The notes under the pieces were generated by a model. The model was given only the letters and a program-made list of their open reading frames with translations, ran no database searches and had not been told where the DNA came from. A stretch of 64,000 nt of DNA, from NCBI RefSeq assembly GCF_010894405.1, contig NZ_JAAIYA010000020.1, forward strand, positions 124,001 through 188,000, written 5' to 3'. The position numbers and the translations under genes are program-made. Each line of letters starts with the position of its first letter. Positions within the stretch are counted from its first letter, which is position 1. This document shows positions 11,001 to 17,749 of this stretch, one piece after another. Origin of the DNA: Pyxidicoccus caerfyrddinensis. Its GTDB lineage: Bacteria; Myxococcota; Myxococcia; Myxococcales; Myxococcaceae.

Positions 11001-13028
11001 CCGCAGGATGGCGCGGTCCGTGGCCAGGCCGGTGTTGAAGGGGTCCGCGGCGTTGAGCTGCGTGCTGTTCGTGGAGAGCAGGCCACCCGCGTACGCGGAC
11101 CTCCAGAAGTCGCTGAAGACGCCGTCCAGGTCCTTCCACAGGGCGTCGGACTGCGGCTGGCCCGCGTAGGTGTTGTCGCGCAGCAGGCCGTACCACTGGC
11201 TCAGGTGTCCGAGCTTCTTCTGGAGGTCCGTCCGGTCGAGGTTGCCCTGCGCGTCGCGCGCGAGCGAGGCGAGGTCGTTCGTGACGAACACCCGGGAGAT
11301 GTCGTGCCAGGCGTTGCGGTACTGGGGCTGGCCGCAGGTGAGCGCCGCCGCGCTCGCCGCCACGTCCATGCAGCGGTTCCACGCCAGGGCCTGCGTCTCC
11401 CTGGACACGTGGGCCAGGTTCATGCGGTGGCACATGGCGAGCTTCGCGTTGACGTCCGCGGCGCCGGAGCAGGTGCCCTCGGGCACGGGCGGCGTCCAGG
11501 TGTTGCAGTCGCTGGACGTGAAGTCGACGTCGTCGAAGTACTCACCGAGCAGGCCGTTGGCCGTGGAGCCCGGCGGGTGGAGCTGCGTGGAGGGAATGAC
11601 CACCGCGGTCGTCGCACCGGGCGGCGTCCAGAGCAGCCGGGCCACCGAGATGTTGCCCTGGTCGAAGAACTCCATGCGGATGGGGTAGTGCTGGCCCGCG
11701 GTGAGCGAAATCGTCGCCGTGTAGGCCGTGGGTACCTGGGGGATCCACTGGTCCACGAGGAGCTGGTTGTTGACCCAGAGGCGGATGCCGTCGTCCGCCA
11801 CCACCTGGAAGACGTAGCTGCCCGTCGCGGGCGCCACCACCTCACCCGTCCAGCGCGCGGAGAACGTATCCGGCGCGATGGCGTTCGTCGGAGAACCCAG
11901 GCCCCACTCGAAGTCCACGACGGGGTCGATGCGCTGCAGGCGGTTGAAGTCCGGGTAGCTGTTGTACAGGTCGAGGATGAAGGTCTGCTGGGCGGAGGTC
12001 AGGTTCCTGCCCTGCAGCTCGAAGAGCGTCTTGAACGCATCCACGAGGAAGCGCTTCTGGCTCGGGACGTCCACCGGCGGCGGCGTGGTGCCCGTCGCCC
12101 GGTTCCACTCGCCGAGCAGCTCGGTGTACTTCTGCGAGGAGCTGGAGAAGGGAATCTCGTCCGCGGTCATGCAGTTGGCGCGGTTCGGGTACTGCGAGCC
12201 CACGCGCAGGTCCGCGTTCGGGCTCACCGAGCCCAGCGTGGTGCCCGGCGCCGAGTACTTCACGCCGTAGCCCGCCACGGTGTCGCAGACGGCCGGGTTG
12301 TCCTCATAGCCGTTGGTCCCGGTGCGGCAGGCCGGGTAGATGGGAGCGCCATTGCAGGTGGTCTGGCCGCACATCGCGCTCTGGCTCGTCGTCCAGGGGG
12401 CCACCGGGTTGTTGTCGATGACGACGTTGCACTGCTGGGTGAAGGGCGTCCGGGTGATGTAGAGCTCGGGCGAGTTCCAGACCACCGTGCTCGAGCCGGT
12501 CGTGCGCGAGCCGGTCAGCGTCTCGCTCACCTTCACCAGCGCATTGAGTGAGAACTCCTGGCCCTGGGCGCGCCGGTTCGCGAGGATCTCATTCGCCACC
12601 TGCTCGCACGTCTTGGTCCACGTCGTCTCGCTCGTGTCGGAGCAGGGGGGCTTCTCCGAGAAGTCGCAGGTGCGGGTGTAGAGCGTACTGCCGCTCGCGG
12701 TCCCCGTGAACGTCAGTTGCTGGAAGCCCGACGGGTGGTTGCACGTGGCGTTGCACGCCACCTGCTCGTAGCCGATGGCGGCACCGCAATCCGGGTTGGG
12801 GGCGTGCTTGGGACACAGGTTGCGGTACTCCCAGGGGCCCGTGCACTTCAGCGAGTTGCCCGTGCCCACGGACGGCTCGGACGTCGGGCGGCAGGTGCTA
12901 CCGCCCAGGTCCGCCTTGGCTGAAGCGAGCTCCTCGGTGTGCTCCGCCACTTCGGTTGCCGGGCCGCACGCGACCATCCAGATCGCGGCGCCCAGCGCCA
13001 TCCATACACTTCTCATTGTCTGTCTCAT
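8040..13028 (-). CDS. Giant PA14-domain lipoprotein (1662 aa)
   Basis: The product opens with a lipoprotein signal (lipobox MVAC, Cys about residue 20) and a Cys-rich N-terminal region of about 250 aa. ATG at 13028 has GAGGAG just upstream; ATG 13016 is possible. Around residues 375-510 is a PA14-type carbohydrate-binding domain, with ARWTGEVVAPATGSYVF, the DDGIRLWVNN segment and the closing GLLGEYFDD block. The middle is mostly helical, with a long coiled coil at about residues 870-960. The C-terminal half contains a beta-rich segment and more helices, with no catalytic motif I can name. Its gene lies about 100 bp upstream of the RHS gene on the same strand, so the two may be expressed together. 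A surface adhesin or a delivery scaffold are both possible; the function is unknown. Confidence 0.82.
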   Translation of the reverse strand: MRQTMRSVWMALGAAIWMVACGPATEVAEHTEELASAKADLGGSTCRPTSEPSVGTGNSLKCTGPWEYRNLCPKHAPNPDCGAAIGYEQVACNATCNHPSGFQQLTFTGTASGSTLYTRTCDFSEKPPCSDTSETTWTKTCEQVANEILANRRAQGQEFSLNALVKVSETLTGSRTTGSSTVVWNSPELYITRTPFTQQCNVVIDNNPVAPWTTSQSAMCGQTTCNGAPIYPACRTGTNGYEDNPAVCDTVAGYGVKYSAPGTTLGSVSPNADLRVGSQYPNRANCMTADEIPFSSSSQKYTELLGEWNRATGTTPPPVDVPSQKRFLVDAFKTLFELQGRNLTSAQQTFILDLYNSYPDFNRLQRIDPVVDFEWGLGSPTNAIAPDTFSARWTGEVVAPATGSYVFQVVADDGIRLWVNNQLLVDQWIPQVPTAYTATISLTAGQHYPIRMEFFDQGNISVARLLWTPPGATTAVVIPSTQLHPPGSTANGLLGEYFDDVDFTSSDCNTWTPPVPEGTCSGAADVNAKLAMCHRMNLAHVSRETQALAWNRCMDVAASAAALTCGQPQYRNAWHDISRVFVTNDLASLARDAQGNLDRTDLQKKLGHLSQWYGLLRDNTYAGQPQSDALWKDLDGVFSDFWRSAYAGGLLSTNSTQLNAADPFNTGLATDRAILRAALTATDGSNTGPLPLTGAPLLMLLGDGLHGLHDRMEDFSMLHDLGCRYMACGGIPGVQTEVSELWSLFGASADSTALSSAVTSATLLGVAPTARADWREVFNLLQRRHSDLEAAVVQTFGVTTGYDKKLLLETPPASLPRPAVSLARFVRDGNTRISSYARSGTFLLDARNSLRVGIQETKRNQLDSLITTRTQNLTNDRNDYVANRDQYVQARLAEMGNADQRASIQAQLDAKLAQFNQLASDLTGLRANAALEDAAFGDFAVAFNTASEAEQADLAKLAITRNPVEQLSISAAEAYFESWMNPTSVGNYAVKKNGAAWSLSARAGDIINITARNQWAPTCALSRAQLNKPLSSGKVQPSAGVAGALTGSEGYLVTIQDNAFNADSNATSKYAGASASLRACAGARVESGGGWNFVVHAEAYVYAYAEACISGELGIRAQSDSSSGTEQRVSASYNTGIRLDGTPFPRLPAGSLLLVQVEHDTQAIRDIQVVQPSTTVVIGARAGAPATGPQVDLYLVANDVKASACVPDTAHSLSVDVQQLVPAGTVVQQVAPAMAKVLMDMRAATDALVSQGRILSQDMAARRQAAQSDLYEACRLQTGCAATGTCASTCNLTQFPPTLMALYDTFVAKELARMERKVEIRNVERQMELISLDMKALADTLENAEARGRVLRLVPVWSLRNLDGEKLRNSTRDLSVLVTDYLYPVMDLRYPAVMGALKTDPALLALIRADWTQPYVDLATLELNAVTRINTALGDGRFQDPDPNYALVALSFPRTAAARAASSWPKVSEERATAVWTTLMDATNPKAAFSVTLTPADVYAAIGAVGGALQCTDGTPILHRMGLFFVRSTSSTTDNTTLNNLQLLSSSTFEPELTFTGALGNKTYFVEDDKTQGPLWRVGKNRLLFGLTGDALNHFNNLELSRLENQQAAGGDGLSPFVTARFDVTGLRTNNYHPLDAASELVVVMQVDRRTVTAMPQPLVCQ

Positions 13029-13393
13029 TCACTCCTCGATGCGGTCAAGGCACAGACGACTCCCGACACGGCCGGTGCGGGATGCGCCGCCGTCAGGGAA
13101 ATCGACACCGATGTCGGGTCCGCGCAGCGCCTGTGCGCTTTCGCGCGCACGACGACACGGGCGGCCTCGCCATGGAGCTCACGCGCCATGGCGCCCGCAC
13201 CGCGACGCTGCCGTTTCCCTCTTGTCAGGCCGGACGCTTCTGAACTCGCGAGCCCCGGCGCTTTCGTTACGGGGAATACGAAAGGAGGGAGCTTCGCTGG
13301 TTGCGCTTTTTTCTCGGTCTAGCCGGCAACCATCCAGGCACGCTGCCTCCCAGCCCTCCGCCGGGCGAGGTTGCCCGTGGTAGAGCAGGGGCG
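13029..13393. other. Divergent intergenic region between the PA14 lipoprotein and SGNH esterase genes
   Basis: These 365 bases must hold both promoters. I see no convincing -35/-10 pair. The visible structure is a 7-bp inverted repeat, CTTTCGT (13261-13267) and ACGAAAG (13278-13284), separated by 10 bp, which could be an operator for the rightward gene. A short stem (GTGCGC/GCGCAC) lies near 13134-13151. No credible gene or RNA was found here. Confidence 0.4.
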
Positions 13394-14575
13394 ATGAAGC
13401 GGTGGAACGTGGTGCTCGGGCTCGGACTCTGTGTATGGCTGGCGGCGTGCACGGCGCCCCCGGTGTCGAACCCCTCTCCTGGGGCCCTGACGTGGGTGAC
13501 GGTGCCGGCTTCCGATGCTCGTCTGCAATACATTGGGCGGCGGTACAGCTCGGGTACGGGCGTCGTCTTCTCCCATCCCGGCGTGACGGTTCGCGCGCGC
13601 TTCTGGGGTGACGCGGTCCGGATGCGGCTCAATGACTTCGGCCTCGGCGGCGACGTGGGGACGAACTACTTCGATGTGAGCCTCGACGGAGCGCCGCCGA
13701 AGCTGCTCGCCGCCCGGAGCGGCGAGTCCACCTACGAGCTCGCCAGCGGGCTGGAGCCAGGGCTCCACACGGTGGAAATCCTCAAGCGCACCGAGTCCTC
13801 CGTGGGCCACACCGCGCTCGTCGCGCTCGAGGTCCACGGTGAGCTGCGGGAGCCGCCGGCCCGCCCCGGGCTGCGGATGGAGCTCGTCGGTGACTCCATC
13901 ACCTGCGGCTATGGCACGGAGGTGGCCCTCATCCCGGACTCGCCGTCATGGAGGGCGCCGACCTTCACGTCGAAGAACGAGAACCCCACGCGGAGCTATG
14001 GCTGGCTCACGGCCCGCAACCTGGGCGCGGAGCTGGTGAACGTCTGTTATTCGGGCCACGGCGTGTACCGCAACCTGGACATGTCGACGTCGGACCTGCT
14101 GCCGGCCATCTACGAGCTCGCGGTGCCGGGCCAGCCCGCGGCCTGGGACTCCACGGGTTATTCGCCCGACGTGATTGTCATCAACGCCGGCACCAACGAC
14201 GCCTTCGCCGGCTTCGGTACGGCTCAGTTCCTCCCCGACGAAGCCACGTTCAAGTCCGCGTACCGGAAGTTCCTCGCGCGCCTGCGCGAGCTGCACCCGA
14301 AGGCCCGCATCGTGTGCACGCTCGGCAGCATGACGGACGGGTACAAGCAGCAGGAAATGGACGGCACCGTGTCCTCGGCGCACGTCGGCGAGTGGGTCAC
14401 CGACCTGGTGGCGGAGCGCAACCGCGCGGGGGATGAGCGCGTCTACCGCTACCTGATGGCCGTGCAGAACCCCGGAGTCGACGGCGTCGGTGAGGACTGG
14501 CATCCGTCGGCCGCCACGCACCAGAAGATGGCGGAGGCGCTGACCCGGTTCCTCCAGGAGACGGTGCTTCGCTGA
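13394..14575 (+). CDS. SGNH/GDSL-type carbohydrate esterase lipoprotein (CE2-like)
   Basis: The 393-aa product begins with a lipoprotein signal ending in LAAC, which sets the start at ATG 13394 rather than at upstream in-frame codons. Residues about 30-160 form a jelly-roll-like beta domain and residues 160-390 an SGNH hydrolase domain. All blocks are visible: GDSITCGYG (nucleophile S168), CYSGHG, NAGTNDAF and EDWHPS (D368, H370). A beta-sandwich in front of SGNH with a DWHP C-terminal motif is typical of carbohydrate esterase family 2, which removes O-acetyl groups from plant or microbial polysaccharides. The protein is probably attached to the cell envelope. It stands alone, divergent from the PA14 lipoprotein. 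Confidence 0.87.
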   Translation: MKRWNVVLGLGLCVWLAACTAPPVSNPSPGALTWVTVPASDARLQYIGRRYSSGTGVVFSHPGVTVRARFWGDAVRMRLNDFGLGGDVGTNYFDVSLDGAPPKLLAARSGESTYELASGLEPGLHTVEILKRTESSVGHTALVALEVHGELREPPARPGLRMELVGDSITCGYGTEVALIPDSPSWRAPTFTSKNENPTRSYGWLTARNLGAELVNVCYSGHGVYRNLDMSTSDLLPAIYELAVPGQPAAWDSTGYSPDVIVINAGTNDAFAGFGTAQFLPDEATFKSAYRKFLARLRELHPKARIVCTLGSMTDGYKQQEMDGTVSSAHVGEWVTDLVAERNRAGDERVYRYLMAVQNPGVDGVGEDWHPSAATHQKMAEALTRFLQETVLR

Positions 14576-14635
14576 CGTCTCGGGGCGGTGGCGCGGGCAT
14601 CGACAGCCCGGCGCGGCTCGCTTAGGAGAAGGGCC

Positions 14636-14968
14636 ATGATTTCACTCCCCGAAGGCGCGTCGATGAAGGACTACCAGCGCTACATCCATGACCTGGAGGC
14701 GCTGCATGGCTGGCTGAAGGTGGACCTCGTCCACAACTGCTTCCTCATGGGCGAGGAGGTGGGCGAGGTCTTCAAGGCCGTGCGCCGCTACAACAAGCTC
14801 TTCGACGAGGGCGGGGCCACGCCCAAGGAGGAGGCCCGCGCCCAGCTCGGCGAGGAGCTGGTGGACGTCTTCAACTACCTGCTCGCCATCGCCAACCGCG
14901 TGGGCGTGGACCTGGAGCAGGCGTTCCGGGAGAAGAACGCCCGCAACCAGCAGCGGACCTGGAGCTGA
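14636..14968 (+). CDS. MazG-like nucleotide pyrophosphohydrolase
   Basis: The product is 110 aa, all helical. ATG 14636 is supported by AGGAG nine bases upstream. The sequence carries the all-alpha NTP pyrophosphatase signature: EEVGEVFKA (metal-binding EExxE) at about residue 39 and, some 40 residues on, ELVDVFNYLL (ExxD). This is the single-domain MazG-like form rather than the tandem two-domain MazG. Such enzymes hydrolyse nucleoside triphosphates to monophosphates and act in housekeeping of the nucleotide pool. It is followed after 7 bp by the tail of a convergent lipoprotein gene, and no toxin partner is adjacent. Confidence 0.85.
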   Translation: MISLPEGASMKDYQRYIHDLEALHGWLKVDLVHNCFLMGEEVGEVFKAVRRYNKLFDEGGATPKEEARAQLGEELVDVFNYLLAIANRVGVDLEQAFREKNARNQQRTWS

Positions 14969-14975
14969 CCGCTCG

Positions 14976-15266
14976 CTAGGGGCTGGGCCGGCAGTAGCCC
15001 CGCGGGTAGGCGTAGCAATAGAAGCCGTCCGGGCACGGCGGCAGCGCGGGCCCGCACGGCGGCGGATTCACCGGCTCGCAGGCGCCGCGGAGCGTTCCCG
15101 TGCAGTAGTAGCCCGACGGACACGGCGGCAGGTTGGTGCCACACGCCTGGAGCGCTGACTGCTCCGTCTCACCGAGCGGCAGCTCCTCCTGCGCCTCCGT
15201 CCCTCCACAGCCCGACACCAACGCGCCCACAGCCAGCAACAACCCTCCGATGAAGCCCGTTCGCAT
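14976..15266 (-). CDS. Small Cys-rich lipoprotein with two internal repeats
   Basis: The product is 96 aa with a lipoprotein signal ending in VSGC (Cys about residue 20) and a short Glu-rich linker. The mature part contains two copies of a Cys/Pro unit, CGTNLPPCPSGYYC and CGPALPPCPDGFYC, each followed about 7-8 residues later by another Cys near RG. The spacing suggests two small disulphide-bonded knots, similar to Dickkopf/EGF-like mini-domains found in many myxobacterial lipoproteins. ATG 15266 has AGGAGA four bases upstream, and that site lies next to and partly inside a hairpin arm (15274-15295). No function can be assigned. Confidence 0.75.
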   Translation of the reverse strand: MRTGFIGGLLLAVGALVSGCGGTEAQEELPLGETEQSALQACGTNLPPCPSGYYCTGTLRGACEPVNPPPCGPALPPCPDGFYCYAYPRGYCRPSP

Positions 15267-15270
15267 GTGC

Positions 15271-15295
15271 TCTCCTGGAATGAATGATTTCCAGG
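15271..15295 (-). promoter_or_regulatory. Leader hairpin overlapping the ribosome-binding site of the Cys-rich lipoprotein gene
   Basis: CCTGGAA (15274-15280) and TTCCAGG (15289-15295) form a perfect 7-bp stem with an 8-nt loop. Read on the minus strand, the arm nearer the gene includes the AGG of the AGGAGA ribosome-binding site (15271-15276), four bases before ATG 15266. Pairing would hide part of the site, so translation could be controlled by the fold. A similar but longer arrangement precedes the golvesin-domain gene at 23602. Confidence 0.45.
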
Positions 15296-15424
15296 CTGAG
15301 ACGGTATGCGTGTTTCAACGCATCCACCAGGGGATGGGGCGCCCGGCTGGCTGCTCGCTCAGCCCAGCCGGGCGTGGCGGCCCTTCTTGTCGGTGCGGAG
15401 GGCGGTTCCTACTTTTGACGCCAT

Positions 15425-16024
15425 ATGAACGCACGACCCTTCAGAGGCAACGCGCTGCTGGTGTTGCTCGCGGTCACGATGGTCACCGGCTGTCAGAAGT
15501 ACGACGTGCTCATCGAGAAGGACCAGGTGGCCGAGCAGCGCTGGGCGGACCTGGAGGCCGCGCTGCAGCGGCGCGCCGACCTCATCCCCAACCTGGTGAA
15601 CACGGTGAAGGCCGCCGCCGCTTCGGAGAAGGAAATCCTCAGCGCCGTGCTGGAGGCGCGCGCCAAGGCCACCAGCATCCAGTTGAGCGGCGAGGACCTG
15701 CAGGACCCGGCGAAGGTGGCCGCGTTCCAGCAGGCCCAGGAGCAGCTGTCCGGCGCGCTTTCGCGATTGCTGGTGGTGCAGGAGAAGTACCCGGAGCTGA
15801 AGAGCAACGAGAACTTCCGCGCGCTGCAGGTGCAGCTGGAAGGTACGGAGAACCGCATCCTGCGCTCGCGCGAGCAGTACAACGCGGCGGTGCGCGACTA
15901 CAACACGGAGCTGGGCAAGGTGGGCGGCTCGGTGGTGCGGCGCGCCACCGGTGGCACGTTCAAGCCGCGTGAGTACTTCCGCGCTTCGCCCGCCTCGCAG
16001 ACGGTGCCGCAGGTGAACTTCTGA
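15425..16024 (+). CDS. lemA: LemA family lipoprotein
   Basis: The product is 199 aa and matches LemA from end to end. It has an N-terminal signal with lipobox VTGC, then the hallmark RRADLIPNLVNTVKAAAASE (about residues 51-70), and the second conserved helix around RSREQYNAAVRDYNTELGK. LemA proteins are helical bundles at the inner membrane; their role is still unclear, though they are often linked to envelope proteases or to TPM-domain partners. Here the stop TGA shares one base with the ATG of the downstream TPM gene, so the two are translationally coupled. This LemA-TPM pairing is a recurrent bacterial gene pair. Confidence 0.93.
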   Translation: MNARPFRGNALLVLLAVTMVTGCQKYDVLIEKDQVAEQRWADLEAALQRRADLIPNLVNTVKAAAASEKEILSAVLEARAKATSIQLSGEDLQDPAKVAAFQQAQEQLSGALSRLLVVQEKYPELKSNENFRALQVQLEGTENRILRSREQYNAAVRDYNTELGKVGGSVVRRATGGTFKPREYFRASPASQTVPQVNF

Positions 16025-16806
16025 TGCGCCCGGTGGCGGCATCCCGCGCGGCCGCCGGAGCGCTCGCGCTGCTGCTGTGCGCGGGTGTGGCCCAGGCCTT
16101 CACCCCGCCGCCCATCCAGGGACACATCACCGACACCGCGGGCGTGCTGGATGCCCAGCGGCGCGCCGCGCTGGAGCAGCGCCTCGAGCAGCTGCGCACG
16201 CAGTCCGGCTACGAGGTGGCCGTCTTCTTCACCAACTCGCTCGAAGGCGAGACGGTGCAGGACGCGGCGTACACCACCTTCAACACCTGGAAGCTGGGCC
16301 AGAAGGGCGCGGACAACGGCGTGTTGCTGCTGGTCGCGCCCAACGAGCGCGCGGTGTGGATGGAGACGGGCAAGGGCGTGGGCGGCGAGCTCACGGACGT
16401 GCAGGCCTACGACATCATCAAGCAGTACATCGCGCCGCGGCTGAAGGCGGGTGAGTACGACGCGGCGGCGGAGGATGGCAGCAATGCCATTGCGCAGACC
16501 CTGACGGGGCAGCCGCTGCCGGGCGCCGCGGCCCTGCCTCGCCAGACGCCCGTGCGGCGCGAGCCCCAGGGGAGCGGCGGCGTGGGGGGCTTCGGCTGCC
16601 TCATGGTGGCCTTCTTCATCTTCTTCATCTTCGCCATGCGCGGCGGGGGACGGGGTCGCGGCAGGCGGCGCGGCATCATCCTCGGCGGCTGGGGCTGGGG
16701 CGGCGGTGGAGGCTGGGGTCGCGGCGGTGGTGGCGGCGGGGGGGGCGGCGGCTTCAGCGGCGGCGGTGGCAGCTCGGGCGGTGGTGGCGCGGGCGGCAAC
16801 TACTAG
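16024..16806 (+). CDS. TPM-domain protein (YgcG/Psb32-like) with glycine-rich tail
   Basis: The 260-aa product has a signal peptide (residues 1-21, ending AQA) and then a TPM (TLP18.3/Psb32/MOLO-1) domain at about residues 25-160, opening with the typical GHITDTAGVLD and containing WKLGQKGADNGVLLLVAPNERAVW as separate conserved strands. A transmembrane helix (about residues 195-212, FGCLMVAFFIFFIFAM) follows, then a positively charged and very Gly-rich C-terminus. TPM domains are periplasmic or lumenal modules that may act as phosphatases or assembly factors. The start codon overlaps the stop of lemA, so both proteins probably act together in the envelope. Confidence 0.92.
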   Translation: MRPVAASRAAAGALALLLCAGVAQAFTPPPIQGHITDTAGVLDAQRRAALEQRLEQLRTQSGYEVAVFFTNSLEGETVQDAAYTTFNTWKLGQKGADNGVLLLVAPNERAVWMETGKGVGGELTDVQAYDIIKQYIAPRLKAGEYDAAAEDGSNAIAQTLTGQPLPGAAALPRQTPVRREPQGSGGVGGFGCLMVAFFIFFIFAMRGGGRGRGRRRGIILGGWGWGGGGGWGRGGGGGGGGGGFSGGGGSSGGGGAGGNY

Positions 16807-17053
16807 GGTGTTCCGCTCACGCGGAGCTGGCGGTGGGTCTCCTGCCGCGGGTTCCCCCCGTTGAACGCGCGGGCCAGGCCCGCATCGCGACCTCCACGAT
16901 GCCGAGGAGCTCGGCTTCGTCCGCGCCGTCCTGGGCCTGCACCGTCATTCCCTGGAGGACGGCGCCGAAGTCATCCAGCATCCTCGGGGCACGCTGCTGT
17001 GGGACGCCGGCCTCGGGGACAAGCTGGCCGCGCTCCCCGACGGCGAGGAGCCC

Positions 17054-17620
17054 GTGCCGGGCTCGCGCTTCCGCGTCTCCGCGACGCTGGTGTCCCAACT
17101 GTCGAAGCTGGGGCTGAAGCCTTCCGACGTCGACTTCGTCTCGTTCTCGCACCTGCACGCCGACCACGCCGGCAATGCCCCGGCCTTCGCGTCTTCCACG
17201 TGGCTGGTCAACGCGGCCGAGCTCGCCTGGGCGCTGGGGACGCCCACGCCGATGGGCGTCGACCCGCGCCTGGTTCGTGGCCATGCAAAGGACAAGACGG
17301 TCTCCATCACCCTGGACCACGACGTGTTCGGCGACGGCTCGGTGCGCATCCTGAAGACGCCGGGCCACACCCCCGGCCACCAGGTGCTGATGGTGCGGCT
17401 GCCGCGCACGGGCCCCGTCATCCTGTCCGGCGACCTCTTCCACGCGCGGGAGAACTTCGACAAGTCGCTCGTCCCTCCGTTCAACGTGAGCCGCTCGGAG
17501 ACGCTCGCGTCCATCGACCGCGTCCACCGGCTGATGCGCAACACCGGCGCCCGGCTCGTCGTGCAGCACGAGCCCGGGGACATCCAAACACTGCCGGCGT
17601 TCCCCGCGTATCTGGAGTGA
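17054..17620 (+). CDS. Metallo-beta-lactamase-fold hydrolase with defective 5' end
   Basis: The product carries the metal-binding signature SHLHADHAGN, a later conserved Gly-His segment GHTPGHQ, the metal-bridging Asp region ILSGDLFH and a final QHEPGD, as in the lactonase-like branch of the fold. From the GTG at 17054 it is 188 aa, but coding similarity clearly continues upstream in the same frame to about 16900, including GTLLWDAGLGDKL, a core strand of the fold. That frame is open only back to a stop at 16862-16864 and contains no ATG, GTG or TTG before 17054. The gene therefore looks truncated or frameshifted at its 5' end, or it uses an unusual start such as CTG. It may be a recent pseudogene. 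Confidence 0.65.
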   Translation: MPGSRFRVSATLVSQLSKLGLKPSDVDFVSFSHLHADHAGNAPAFASSTWLVNAAELAWALGTPTPMGVDPRLVRGHAKDKTVSITLDHDVFGDGSVRILKTPGHTPGHQVLMVRLPRTGPVILSGDLFHARENFDKSLVPPFNVSRSETLASIDRVHRLMRNTGARLVVQHEPGDIQTLPAFPAYLE

Positions 17621-17749
17621 GCGCGCCAGTTGGCAGGTGACACACGCCCTCCATTTCGGCCGCTGGGCAGGCGGCTCGCGCGCTAGCCTGTCCCGGAAGG
17701 ACTCGCTCGGGCCGCGCCTGCTTCGGGGCTTCGGCCGCATGGAGGCATC

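Noticed and set aside
4844..12551. Very long open frames on the plus strand opposite the RHS and PA14 lipoprotein genes
   Set aside because: They are Arg/Ala/Gly/His-rich antisense shadows caused by third-position G and C in the minus-strand genes; they have no signal peptides or motifs.
14636..14968. MazG-like protein as an antitoxin-linked or defence gene
   Set aside because: No mazEF or other toxin gene adjoins it; single-domain MazG-like proteins are ordinary housekeeping enzymes.
16700..16800. Gly-codon run as a repeat element
   Set aside because: It is the glycine-rich C-terminus of the TPM protein, a common feature of this family.
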